From assembly GCA_029931535.1 (NCBI GenBank), contig JAQPZY010001295.1, positions 1,736,001 to 1,800,000 of the forward strand: 64,000 bases of DNA, in the 5' to 3' direction. Origin of the DNA: Margaritifera margaritifera. Taxonomy: Eukaryota; Mollusca; Bivalvia; Unionida; Margaritiferidae. The translations under genes were made by a program, and so were the position numbers. Numbering within the stretch: position 1 is the stretch's first letter; the number at the start of each line of letters is the position of its first letter. This document shows positions 33,010-42,726 of the stretch, in pieces. The notes under the pieces are model-generated. The model saw only the letters and a program-made list of their open reading frames with translations. It searched no databases and was not told the DNA's origin.

Positions 33010-33560
33010 GACTGATTGATTGATTGATTTTTGAATTAAAGTCGTCTGCGCCCTTCGGGCATGTACGACTATGTAACCCCACAGCGTGCGAAGCACGCAT
33101 AGGGGGATTAAATGTGTGATTGAACACACTTATGGTCAGGTGTGTTGACAGTTTGCACACACCTGACCCTTTACTGATTGAGTACACCCCTCCAGCGCAG
33201 CATGGTTCCCCACACTTAAGGGGGCTTAAATTGAATGCGCGCTATTGGAGGGTGTGTACATTTAACACACCCCATCATCAATGCATGGTTTCCCCACAAA
33301 GGGGGTTCACTGAAGGCATGATATTGTGAGCTGTGTTTATACCTGTAAATAGGACTAGAACCACAATGTTTACAGATATACAGGTGCGCGATAGCGCACT
33401 TGTTGATTGAATTGCTTCAAGGTGTCAGTCTGGAGTGGCAGGCGGCACGGACTAGCAAGCGAAAGCGCGAAGCGTGACGGATGCTGAAACGCCAGGAACG
33501 TACATACATGATCAAATTCTGCCCAGTTAACTAAGTCGGGCTGTCCCTAATACCAATAAT
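33010..33560. ncRNA. Hairpin-rich duplicated non-coding element, copy 1
   Basis: About 550 bp without coding potential, related to 36622-37110. It contains many perfect short hairpins: GCGTGCGAAGCACGC, GTGCGCGATAGCGCAC, a 12-bp stem GGTCAGGTGTGT/ACACACCTGACC, and a long-range stem 33188-33198 with 33239-33252. A GCGAAAGC tetraloop lies near 33459. On the minus strand it ends in an (AATC)n tail and has GGTTCTAGTCC (box-B-like, near 33360), so a SINE-type origin is also possible. Strand and function are unknown. Confidence 0.5.
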
Positions 33561-33981
33561 ATGTAAACCACATATTTAATTATGACAATTCTTTCGAGTT
33601 TCAATTTTTGTTTATTTAATTCCATAAAATTTTGAATTTTGCGTACATAGTGTACATATTTTGTCCAAAAAATAATACTAATAAACGAGTACAAGTTAAT
33701 CATATCATTTTTGTATCACGCACTGGATAATGATTAGAGATTATATTTTTGACAGGGGTTCGAAATAGATCAAATTTGTGATTTAAAGAGTATACTAGAA
33801 AAGAGTTTTCAAAAATTCGAAAGGAAAACCCTATAACAGTCAGGCAATTTTGACCAGTCTGCGGCGAAGAGGACGGCGAACTCCCAGTTTCCCTCCTTGG
33901 GCAGGCTGACTTCCCCAGTCGTCGTTTGCAGCAGTCTCAGCATACTGCATTCAGTATGTGTCGTTATGACTCGCATTTATG

Positions 33982-34056
<75 letters not shown>

Positions 34057-34158
34057 CATGCAGGTACGCCCCTATCTTCCTTGGAATTATCATCAAGTAG
34101 AAGGCTGGTCGTTACCTGCACACGAGGCAGCCAGTAGACTAACAGGTGGCCCCCTCCC
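33561..34158. other. AT-rich spacer with (AT)n tract at 33984-34052
   Basis: No supported gene. It separates the hairpin element from accessory gene A1. Confidence 0.6.
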
Positions 34159-35176
34159 CTACTCATCCAACAGCAAGGCGCGGCGTGGTGTCGAATTCGA
34201 TGGTTCAATGAGAAATGTTGCTCTCTCGAGTATCTCGAGTATGTCGTATGTCGCCAGATGGTTACTTATATAGATCGCTATTGTTGTTGGGCAGTCGGCA
34301 AACTTTTCTCCCCATATCTTAAGAGCCTCGGCTGCTTTTTTGGCCCGTGTTTTGCTGACTTTCGATTGTCTGCCACCACCCACTGATTGGATTTTTGAAT
34401 TAATGACCAATCAGAAGTCTTCAATGTATTTTGTGACTGCCTTCTTATCAAGCCACAAGTCATTCTGCCCCATTTGGTATGACGAGTCGTCATATAAGAA
34501 TTGTCCAGACTGAGACCTCACCTCGAGGTCACTCAATTCCGGTGATGGAGTTGGTTTTGAGGAGGGTGGGAGTGACTTACACTCTTCCGCCGCTGCCTGC
34601 ATTACCGACTGTTTTTCCGGAGTTTTTTTTGGTGACTTCGGTGTTGAAGAGGCTGGTGACGCTGTGGGGGTGACTTGGGTTCCTTTTCTTTCCTTTGGCT
34701 TGACTGCTGGTGGTGCCGTGGGGGTGACTTGCGTTCCTTTTGTTTCCTTTTTTTCTCATTCCATCAGGAGTTTTAATCCTACCTTCCGTGGTTACCTTTA
34801 GGGGTGTTGACGTTGTTGTTGTTATTGTTGTTGTTGAAGTCCTGGTAGACGGTGATGATGTTTCACTAGATGTTTTCTTGGGTCCCTGGGGAGGGGCAGG
34901 TTGTGTAAACTGACTCTGCCTTTGCTGAGTGTGAGGCGTCTGCCTATAACGCTGCCACACCGGACTTCTTCGTCCTCCCTGTCCCGGTCTTCTAATGGGC
35001 ATATTCCTTTCCCATGTATCTCGTTCAGCTGGGTTTCTACTTTCTTCTTCCCAGATAAGGAGAAGAGTGGTCCTCTTTTCCTGAGCCCGGAGGCTCCATC
35101 CAGTTGCAACTGAGAGGCCTAAGCCTCTCAGAGCATTCAGGGCATGTGCGGGAATTATTATCTCCATCGCTAGCAC
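34159..35176 (-). pseudogene. Accessory protein A1 (Thr/Pro/Lys-rich, WGxKxAxCP motif)
   Basis: Met at 35176 begins MLAMEIIIPAHALNALRGLG. A Gln/Pro/Thr-rich, then Lys-rich low-complexity region follows, with two KRN(A/P)SHPHxxT repeats. After a frameshift near 34600 and an in-frame TGA near 34411, the C-terminal part has KAAEALKIWGEKFADCPTTI and ends at 34159. The paralogue at 37410-38254 shares the final WGxKxAxCP region and the promoter. A donor-like GTAAGT near 34570 leaves open a spliced gene instead of a frameshift. No known family. Confidence 0.45.
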
Positions 35177-35247
35177 TATTTGTATATCTTATCGCTTCTA
35201 TGTTCGCTGTCGACTTGTGAATGACGGTGCGACTGTGGAAGGCGCCA

Positions 35248-35283
35248 CTTTATATGCTGGAAGCACGGACGTGAAGGAAAACA
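35248..35283 (-). promoter_or_regulatory. Shared accessory promoter, copy P1
   Basis: Minus strand: TTTCCTTCACGTCC, then GTGCTTCCAGCATATAAAG. The same arrangement precedes genes at 35880 and 38254. The start region reads CAGTCGCACC about 20 nt downstream of TATA. Confidence 0.6.
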
Positions 35284-35570
35284 TCCCCTCCCCAAAAAAA
35301 AACATACATACCAAATCTTATCACACCTAAAAAAAACACAGACCCAATACGCGAACCTAAAAAAAAGTATTTTTTTTTATCAAACATACACACACCACAT
35401 TATCCATTTTTTATTTTTTATTTGTTTATCAAACACAAACACACTCTATACCAACACATACATGGGAATGTGAATTTTGTTTTTGGAATTGGTAAAGACA
35501 AAGACAAACACAAAAACACATAAATATATATGGCAATAATAAAAAATTAATCTTTTCTTGGTAAATGGGT

Positions 35571-35586
35571 GGCCCTAAAAAGGGCC
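35571..35586 (-). promoter_or_regulatory. Histone-type mRNA 3' stem-loop (copy 2)
   Basis: Minus strand GGCCCTTTTTAGGGCC followed by ACCCA, as in many histone mRNAs, then CCAAGAAAAGATTA. A frame of the upstream accessory gene ends 19 nt before it at 35605. The flanking 60 bp are like the inner part of the right TIR. Confidence 0.65.
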
Positions 35587-35880
35587 GTTGGATTTTTTGT
35601 GAATCTAGAGGTGCGGGCACCTCACTGGTCTGGTCCGACAAGAGGGACAGCTCCCTCTCCATGTTGCTGCACTCATGCAGCGTTTGTTGGAGCTGTTCAA
35701 GGCAAACGGAGGATGGGTCGCTTCACACTCCCAATCCTCCGTCATCATCTGATGCGCCTGATCGACTCCTTCTTCTCCCTCTCCTCCTCCTCCTCCCTCT
35801 TCTCCATTTCTTGGAGGAGGTGCCACGCCACCTCTAGATGCACTCGTATCTGGCGTATGATTTCTGTTTTGTTAATTTTT
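35587..35880 (-). pseudogene. Accessory helical protein B3, broken
   Basis: Downstream of promoter P3 one frame encodes IIRQIRVHLEVAWHLLQEME followed by a Glu/Lys coiled coil. Another frame continues with LEQLQQTLHECSNMERELSL. No single frame spans both, and no clear ATG precedes the first. It resembles B1 and B2 only in being a short, highly helical protein. Confidence 0.35.
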
Positions 35881-35918
35881 GAGAAGTGAACGGGGTAGCT
35901 CGACCCGGGGAAGGCTTC

Positions 35919-35957
35919 ACTTTATATGTTGGAAGCGCGGACGTGAAGATAAACATT
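35919..35957 (-). promoter_or_regulatory. Shared accessory promoter, copy P3
   Basis: Minus strand: CTTCACGTCCGCGCTTCCAA then CATATAAAGTG. Nearly the same as P1 and P2. Confidence 0.55.
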
Positions 35958-36146
35958 CCTTACACCTAAAAAAACATCACCCCACTACCCGCGTCTGACG
36001 TCATCCCTATGACGTCATCCTATGCTTCGCGGATTCTACACTCCATTACCCTTTACCCAAAAAACACAGACCCAGTACGCAAACCTAAATGAAAATACTT
36101 TTGATAAAAAAATTTATAGATACAAGCACACCCTACATACAAATTT

Positions 36147-36575
36147 TTATTTTTTATCCAACACACACCACATAATTCTTTTTTTATCAAACACAAACAC
36201 ACACTCTCTATACAAACATTTTTTTGGGGAAAAGGAATTTTTTTGAAGTGGGTAAAGACACACACACAAACACAAAAACACAAAAATACACAGTCCATCA
36301 TCACAGTCCATGTTACAGGTGACTTCTCCGTCTGGTAGTTTCAGCTGCTGCAAAAGTTGTTGTTGTTGTTGCAGCTGCTGTTGTCTTTGTTTCTCCTCCC
36401 ATTCTGTTATATCCCTGATGATTTCTTCTCTCAGGACTTCTTCCACCAGATCTTGAGCCATTTGCAGGAAGATCATCGTCTTCTTCTCTGGGTTGTTCTG
36501 AAGCAAATGATGCCTCACCCTCTGCATGTTCACCATGGCTTCATTCAACTTACTTATCTTGGCTGCCATCTTCAT
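36147..36575 (-). CDS. Accessory coiled-coil protein B2
   Basis: An open 142-residue frame: MKMAAKISKLNEAMVNMQRV, a helical segment EEVLREEIIRDITEWEEKQR, and a Gln run. A Val/Cys/Leu-rich tail derived from a CA-repeat region probably is not part of the real protein or marks a lost stop. It starts right after the hairpin element copy 2, mirroring B1 after copy 1. Family unknown. Confidence 0.4.
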   Translation of the reverse strand: MKMAAKISKLNEAMVNMQRVRHHLLQNNPEKKTMIFLQMAQDLVEEVLREEIIRDITEWEEKQRQQQLQQQQQLLQQLKLPDGEVTCNMDCDDGLCIFVFLCLCVCLYPLQKNSFSPKKCLYRECVFVFDKKRIMWCVLDKK

Positions 36576-36621
36576 GAAGTGTGGTTGTTGAGATCTTGAC
36601 GAGTCAACGAGAGTGACTACA

Positions 36622-37110
36622 CTGATTGATTGATTTTTGCATTAGAGTTGTGTGCGCACATTCGGGCATGTACGACTATTTACCCCCAGTGCGTGCGAAG
36701 CACGCACTGGGGGGTTAAGGTGTGTGCAAAGCACACTTAAATTAGGGACAGATGTGTTGAAACAACACACCTGTCACGTTAAAGCGTATAGGAACGCATC
36801 TGTATACACCCCTCCATCGCAGCACGGTTTCCCCACAATTAATGGGGTTCATTGAAGGCGCGATATTGGAGGGTGTGTATATTTTAATTTTGAATTATAC
36901 ATGTACATAGGACTAGAACCACAATGTTTGCAGATATACAGGTGTGCGCCAAGCGCACTTAAGTAATTATATTGCAGTTCATGTCTGGAGTGGCAGGCAG
37001 CATGGACTAGGCAAGCGAAAGCGCGAAGCCTGACGGAGAACTGTAGCGCCAGGAATCGTACATAATCAAATTCTACCCAGTTAACTAAGTCGGGCTGTTC
37101 CTATTACCAA
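36622..37110. ncRNA. Hairpin-rich duplicated non-coding element, copy 2
   Basis: Homologous to 33010-33560. It keeps GCGTGCGAAGCACGC, GTGCGC-CAA-GCGCAC, a GTGTGCAAAGCACAC hairpin, a GTTG-AAA-CAAC hairpin with long stem near 36750, and the CCCTCCA/TGGAGGG long-range stem (36810-36820 with 36860-36873). In that stem a T-A pair (36817/36863) replaces the G-C pair (33195/33242) of copy 1. The end with CCCAGTTAACTAAGTCGGGC is almost unchanged between copies. Confidence 0.5.
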
Positions 37111-37409
37111 TTGTGTGTTAGACACATGTTGTAATTACGGTCACATTTTCACAGTTTAATAAATTTTCCTATTATCCTATCAGTTTTGAAATTTCGTGTA
37201 CAAAATGTACATATGTTTTCCGAAAAATGATAAATAAAATTTGGGGTTTGAGTAACTCTTTCATGTTTTGTGATCTTAATCAGATATTATCAAGTTATCA
37301 TTGGATTCGGTGCATAATTGATCATATTTGTGTTGAGATTTGGTTGTATTCGTAAAGGTTTTCAAGCCAAAGTGAAAACCGATAGGCAATTTGGCCCGTC
37401 CATAAAGGA
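37111..37409. other. AT-rich spacer
   Basis: No gene seen. It corresponds to the spacer after hairpin copy 1 (shared GTGTACA...TGTACATA segment). Confidence 0.5.
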
Positions 37410-38254
37410 CTATTCAAGGTTTTCCGGCGGTCGCAGGTATGGCCTCAGATCTTCCGGTGGCTCGAACTTGGGTCTTACTCTGTTCTTGCATTTTTCAAGA
37501 GGATCAAACAAGTCTGCCACCACTAGCTGAGAGAGTGGTGCCCAGAGTTTGATTGGAGATACGGGTAGCTTGAACAATTCAATAGCACAGTTAACAAGCA
37601 AAATTGCTAGTGGGATGGGACATTCAGCCCATTTTTGTCCCATTTTTTTTATGTTTTTTTGGCTTGTTGAATTTGAGGCATCTGTTTTTTCGAAATTTTC
37701 CCTCCTGATTTTAGTTGCTTAGCTACATCTATGGCCGTGCTAAAGTAAAAGTGGCAACTTTGGGCTGTATGGCCTGTCGAGTCATCCACAAGGTGGGAAA
37801 TATTATATGGATCATATTGATTTATGCGCCAGTGGTCTGCTTCATGGATGAGATCTTTTTCTATCCTGGCTCCTTTTCGAAAATATTCATGTTGCTATTC
37901 CCGATGTTGTTGTTGTTGCTTCGGTTGTTGTTGTTGTTGTGTTTGACTTGTTGGTGCCTCTAGGGGTGCTTGGGGTTTGCTGGCTTCAACTATTGTCCGT
38001 TCCGGCTCTCTTTCTTTTTCCTTGATCTGGGGTACCGGTTTTGGAGTGGAAGCATTGCTTGTTTGTGATATTTTCCCCTTATTCGCCTCTTGAATAATTT
38101 CCTTTTGGGCCTCTTTTAATATTTGTTTTCCCCTACTAATTTCCTCTTTTTTGCCGCGCCCCTTGCTGCGGACTACTTGTTGCTGCTGGCTTAGGAATTT
38201 CTTTCTTAACATCGATTGTTGGAGTTGGAAAGTCTGATGTATAATTTGTTCCAT
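37410..38254 (-). pseudogene. Accessory protein A2 (Gln/Lys-rich, paralogue of A1)
   Basis: Met 38254 starts MEQIIHQTFQLQQSMLRKKF. A Lys/Arg-rich and Pro/Gln-rich low-complexity region follows and stops near 37895. Downstream frames lead to GQKWAECPIPLAILLVNCAI, comparable to WGEKFADCPTTIAIYISN in A1, and end at 37410 with a Pro/Arg-rich tail. Same promoter type and gene position as A1. Confidence 0.42.
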
Positions 38255-38325
38255 CTCTAGCGTTAATATTCGAACTTACTTCTTCTATGCTCGCTGTAGT
38301 CTGTGACTACACTGACCAACGCACC

Positions 38326-38363
38326 GCTTTATATGCTGGAAGCGCGGACGCGATGGAAAACAT
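38326..38363 (-). promoter_or_regulatory. Shared accessory promoter, copy P2
   Basis: Minus strand: TTTCCATCGCGTCCGCGC then TTCCAGCATATAAAG. The start-site region reads CAGTGTAGTCAC. Confidence 0.6.
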
Positions 38364-38648
38364 GGTTCAGATCGATAGTGAAGGGAAAAGAGTTGGTGAC
38401 TGCAGATCGATAGAAAGAGAGATAGAACATATACATTTTTCATTTTTTCAAATCCAATAAACCACACAACACCATTTTTTTTAAAAATCAACATTTTTTA
38501 ATGAACAAGAAGCTTCTCTAAAGATAAAAATGCAAACTAACAAACTAACAAGATTAAACATGAACGTATTTACAGTATTGACAACGTTCGGAAGGCAAAC
38601 TGAACTTCCACTGTTCAACATCATTTTGATGCACACTACATTTCTGAG
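38364..38648. other. Spacer without supported gene
   Basis: AT-rich sequence between A2 promoter and the 3' end of the protease gene. No stem-loop of the histone type is seen here. Confidence 0.5.
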
Positions 38649-39099
38649 CTAAAGACAAGAGATAACCATAATGTTCACAAAACCATCGTTTCGAGCATAC
38701 TCTCTATCAAAACAAGTCACTAAATGTTCTAAGGAATATCCGACACTGCGTTGATGAAGAAAATGTACACAATATTGTCCACACACCATATAATCCGATC
38801 CATTTAATCGGGCATTATTGAATCGAGTGGAGATGGCATTTCTTCTCATAAAGTCGTTGATGTCGTCTTCCAAAGGAGGTAATCCATAAGAATCAAAATA
38901 TTCCACACAGTGGTCGTTGGGAAAGTACACAGCTACCCAATGGGTTCCTGGTCGATGACTGTCGTCGGTATTGATGACATAGGCATGAACGTCTGTAGGT
39001 TTGCGATGGGGGTAGTTCATCTTTGGCACACACCACAGGATTCCAAGAAAAAGTGTACGAACTGCGAGTCAACAGGTAATGAAGTTCCCTGCTATCCAT
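38649..39099 (-). pseudogene. PRO: Adenain-like cysteine protease of Polinton
   Basis: Met at 39099 begins MDSRELHYLLTRSSYTFSWN. After a frameshift near 39015 the frame reads VINTDDSHRPGTHWVAVYF with the catalytic His, VEYFDSYGLPP with the acidic residue region, and MVCGQYCVHFLHQR with the Gln and catalytic Cys. This is the C5 adenovirus-protease fold order (H, D/E, Q, C) used to mature capsids. It begins directly after the stop of the upstream gene (TGA ATG). One frameshift makes this copy inactive as read. Confidence 0.85.
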
Positions 39100-39664
39100 T
39101 CACAGGAAATAATAAGTCATCAATTCACACTTGACTGTATGCTTGAATATATCTGTCAAGTAATTCCACGAATAATCACGGCGGATAGTCTCTGTACTCT
39201 GTTGCAAGAGAGCTTCGATGCGTTTGATCTCCAGAGGAGTGAGTGGAGGTGAAGAAGAATCCTGCAAGTCTTTATACCATTGTCTCAACACCTTTTTTTC
39301 CGAGATCTGAGACCAGGCGTCCTCCAAATATTCGTCCAATTTTTCTTCGGCCGTCATCATCAAACATTGGTCGTGTTGTTTCTGACTCGGATGATCGATT
39401 TGACATCCATGACAATGTTCTCGGGTCAGGGTGTTAATTTTGGCAGCCAATTCCGTAACATAACAGGAGACTAAATGTTTTTCTTGTTCTGACCATCGAC
39501 AAGCCATAAATCCAGTAAACTTGGGAACACTATTTTTCTCTTCTTCTTCTTTTTTGGGGTTCTGAATGAATCACTTCGTCATCATCAGTGGTAGTTTGTG
39601 ACTGCTGCTGTGCTTCACAACATCCCTCATCTTCTATCTCCATAGGTTCTTCTTCGTTTTGCAT
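39100..39664 (-). pseudogene. Polinton protein with CHGCQ-DHPSQ motif
   Basis: Met at 39664 opens an acidic N-terminus (MQNEEEPMEIEDEG) with a basic KRRRREK cluster. A frameshift in an A-run near 39535 separates it from the 135-residue C-terminal frame with CHGCQIDHPSQKQHDQCLMM and two helices. The Cys/His pattern suggests zinc binding. From memory similar motifs occur in Polinton proteins next to the protease. Function unknown. Confidence 0.5.
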
Positions 39665-39673
39665 CTTTTATTT

Positions 39674-40798
39674 CTAATAGTCTAGAATCACTTCTTTCAA
39701 ACTGTTTATTTCTAGAGTATTATCAAATTCTGCATACAAGACGACGTTCACCGTGTGCTTGAGAGCTTCTGTAAACTGAAGTTCCACACGAAGTTGGCCT
39801 GATTTTATAGGGTGGAAATGTCCTTCTTCGCTGCCTTGGTCAGGAGTGAAATCAAATCCCCACAACGCATATCCTCCTTCATAATCCTCGTACGAAATGC
39901 CGTGGCTGGTGTTGGTACCTAACTGTCCTGTGGTTTCAAACAGGCTCAAGTAAGATGGCAAGTAATTTTTCTGCTCAAAGTTAGGTTCAAAAGGTCTGGT
40001 ACACAATATCTTGCCATCTCGACTGACTTCTATCTTTTTGACGCCAAAGTGTTGAAACTCGAACGTATTTTGATTGATGGTTCCGTTGAAGGCATCATTC
40101 CTGACGATGCCAATCAGCAAACGTTTGGGAAGCTGTCCTTGGAAGACGTGATCTTGGACTTTGGAAAAGGCATCCTTGCCAATGGTAAATGTTTTCACTT
40201 CCACTCGTCGCACAGGATACTTGGCAGTTGTTCTGCTCAACGTTTGACTGATGTCGTTGGCTACTTTAGGTAAGACTTCCACACGGCGCACGTAAAGTCT
40301 GGCTTCTTCGATTTTGGTTTTCCACTCGTCGACATAGGCCATCAAATGGAAGGCGGCAATACTGCGATTCAGTCTCAGGCGTACATCCACTCCGTTCAAC
40401 AAATACTTCTCTTGCAACCACATGTCCAAATGCAAACGATCCATCTGTTCTAAACTGCGCCCTTGTAAGATTTTCTTTCGACGGTTGTGAAATCCAACAT
40501 TTTTCGGGTCTGCTGGAGTATCATCAGCAGCCGCCGCTACAGGCAATTTTGTAATCTTGAACTTTTCCGGAGTGTCAGGTTTCCAGACCACCGAAGCATC
40601 CAGATGAGTGTTCTTGGCTTTTTTTCCGTACGTCAAGAGATTTTCCAAGTAAGCACGGTAAGGGAAAGTATCATTACTGCAGCTGACCAGTTTGTTATTC
40701 AAGTACAAATCTACTCCGCTGAACAATGAATGCATGAAAGTATTGACGGGTGCCACTCTGTCATTTACCCCAGGAAGGCTATTGTCGTGAAACAACAA
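39674..40798 (-). pseudogene. MCP: Polinton major capsid protein, N-terminus deleted
   Basis: A 374-residue open frame without internal stops, homologous to 1-1239 but starting only at the NSxPxVxxRVAPVN segment. The first ~57 residues are replaced by a few codons (MLFHD) from the end of the neighbouring penton gene, at a deletion junction near 40783. The rest of the double-jelly-roll protein is intact to LKEVILDY. Loss of the first strand region should prevent normal capsid folding. Confidence 0.85.
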
Positions 40799-40943
40799 AA
40801 GGTGTTGTTGGGAAACACATCCATGGAACTGTCACTGGGTAAAGTTAAATACAATTGGTCATTCATAGTTCCAAGGTGGTTCTGGTCTCCGAGGAGTCAC
40901 TCGAGTGCAAGGAGTCGAGGTCGTGGTTGTGTTGAATGGCATG
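40784..40943 (-). pseudogene. Remnants of penton and membrane-protein genes
   Basis: Met 40943 starts MPFNTTTTSTPCTRVTPRRP and stops after 27 codons: the head and tail of the membrane protein seen at 2639-3054 without its hydrophobic middle. The penton start MDVFPNNT follows near 40823 and runs into the MCP within about 15 codons. Together they show that at least two deletions removed the penton, small basic and membrane genes. Confidence 0.7.
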
Positions 40944-40948
40944 TTGGG

Positions 40949-42058
40949 TTACTTCTTCTTTTTATAGTCGACGACTTGGGAAGCGGCAATCCAAGAATAA
41001 AAACTAGGAAGATATCCTTTCCAACGTACTTTGACTTCTTCCACTCGACGTTTGCCCACTTTGCGTGTTCTTTGTTCGAGAATGCTTTCGATGTCGTACA
41101 AGGCGTCTTCTTTTTTGGTCACTCGTTGTAACTCAGGCAAGTAAAAAGTTCATTTGAGCACTTCACCGTGCATGTCTTCCAATTTATAGACTGGAGAATC
41201 GCGTCCACACACGGGTCCAGTGACACGAAACAATTCGATGGTCCAGTTGGGTAAATAACCTTTGTCAAAAGTGCGTTTGGTTTTTCCGATGCGAACCCAA
41301 TCTCCCGTCTTCAGCCCCAGGGGTTTCTTCTGGTGTCTCATCTGGGGTGTACCAAGCAATTTATCAAACACCTTCACTTCATTTTCAGGGCTGACCTCTT
41401 CGGGGGCACATCCGATGCTTCGATGGTACAATTAATTGTACGCTTTGACCAAACGTGGTAACACGTCGATGTACTTGAGAGTGTGTTGATGTGTAAAATA
41501 TTTCCACATGCGTTCTTTCAAAGTTCTTTAAAACGTTCCACGACACTCGCTTTGGTTTCAGGATTTTCGGTGGTAAAAAAAATGAATGTGTCTTTGTTTC
41601 AATTCTTTTTGAAAAGCTTGGTTTAGAAATTCGGTGCCTTTGTCGGTTTGCCATCGTAAAGGGTGACGACCACTTTGTTTCAAGACCAGTTTTAAGGCAC
41701 GCACCAATTCGATACTGCTTTTAGAAGTCAAAGGCGCGACGCAAGCGAATTTGGAAAACACGTCGATGACACAAAACAAATATTTGTGACCACGATTGTA
41801 GGCTGCCAAATGAGAAACGTCGGCTAAATCGGCTTGCCATTGATGATCGATACCATCCACTTTGGTTTGACTTGTAGAAAATTTTCGTCGAATGGGTTTG
41901 TGTAACGTGTACGTCAATTGTTCATGTAACCATCGTCATACTTCTGCCAAACGTACACTTTTCAATTTACTTTTAGCAGCTCGATACAATTTTTGAACTC
42001 CTCCGTAACCAGCAGCATGGCTATGACTGTAGTAAATGGTGGCTGAAAGTTTCTCCAT
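40949..42058 (-). pseudogene. INT: Polinton integrase with chromodomain
   Basis: Met 42058 (MEKLSATIYY). The N-terminal domain is followed by a core with WQADLADV, IDVFSKFACV, WQTDKGTEF and KASVVERF regions giving the D, D and E ligands. Then comes a C-terminal chromodomain (VEEVKVRWKGY) ending YKKKK. Lesions: a stop near 41940, a frameshift near 41578, TAA near 41432, TGA at 41150. It starts 12 bp after the stop of the upstream structural gene. Integrases of this class insert Polintons and leave 6-bp duplications. Confidence 0.88.
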
Positions 42059-42069
42059 GGTTGGATTTC

Positions 42070-42726
42070 TCAATAAGTCACCCACTGTTCGATGCTACTA
42101 CTTTTGCTGTTATGAGGTTTGGACGAAGTGGCTTGACGTGTTCGACGAGCCACAGGAGTGGGTAGTGAAGAAGGGGTTATGGTAGGTTTCTTCTTGGTGG
42201 TGGTGGTGTCTTTTTTCACTTCAGTCTTGCTTTCTTTCTTTTTTTCTTCTGCTAAAGAAGGAGTGGACATCCTCTTATGAACATAATCTTTCATTTTTTC
42301 TCGATGAGGGGTAGGTGAGGGTGTCAACAATGCCGCGGCAATTTTACTAGAGATGGAAGGAGCAGACGGAGTTTGCAACACTTCTCGAGGCTCGTCTTTT
42401 TCTTCTGTCATCCCCGTGGCAGTGTCTGTTTTAGTGGCGGGTTTAGGTTGGCTTTTCATCAGGGCTTTGAAATCTCTCAGAGTGGGTTGAGCTGTTTCGT
42501 CTACAGCTTTCTGGTGAAAGAGTTGCAGACGTTGTAAGAGTTGACCGTGCCGTTGCGATTTTTCTGTTTCTGACAAATCGCTTCGATCCATCAGCGCTCG
42601 TAATTCTTCTTGTACCTGTGACATCTCTTGGAGATTGGGATTGGGAGGTAAATGAGGTATCCGTTGTTCGTTCTTTCCATCGTTGTAAGGAACTAAAGTC
42701 AGTTTTCGTCCTTCCATTTCATCCAA
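42070..42726 (-). CDS. Polinton structural protein (LVP...LQRLQ family), intact
   Basis: An open 218-residue frame. It starts MDEMEGRKLTLVPYNDGKNE, has PHLPPNPN, then helices MSQVQEELRALMDRSDLSE and LLQRLQLFHQKAV. A Lys/Glu/Thr/Ser-rich C-terminus ends EQWVTY. It is one of the few unbroken genes of this element and lies between the CxCC protein and the integrase on the same strand. From memory, short proteins with an LVP start and an LQRYL-like helix are common in Polintons. The role is unknown; a DNA- or capsid-associated factor is possible. Confidence 0.65.
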   Translation of the reverse strand: MDEMEGRKLTLVPYNDGKNEQRIPHLPPNPNLQEMSQVQEELRALMDRSDLSETEKSQRHGQLLQRLQLFHQKAVDETAQPTLRDFKALMKSQPKPATKTDTATGMTEEKDEPREVLQTPSAPSISSKIAAALLTPSPTPHREKMKDYVHKRMSTPSLAEEKKKESKTEVKKDTTTTKKKPTITPSSLPTPVARRTRQATSSKPHNSKSSSIEQWVTY

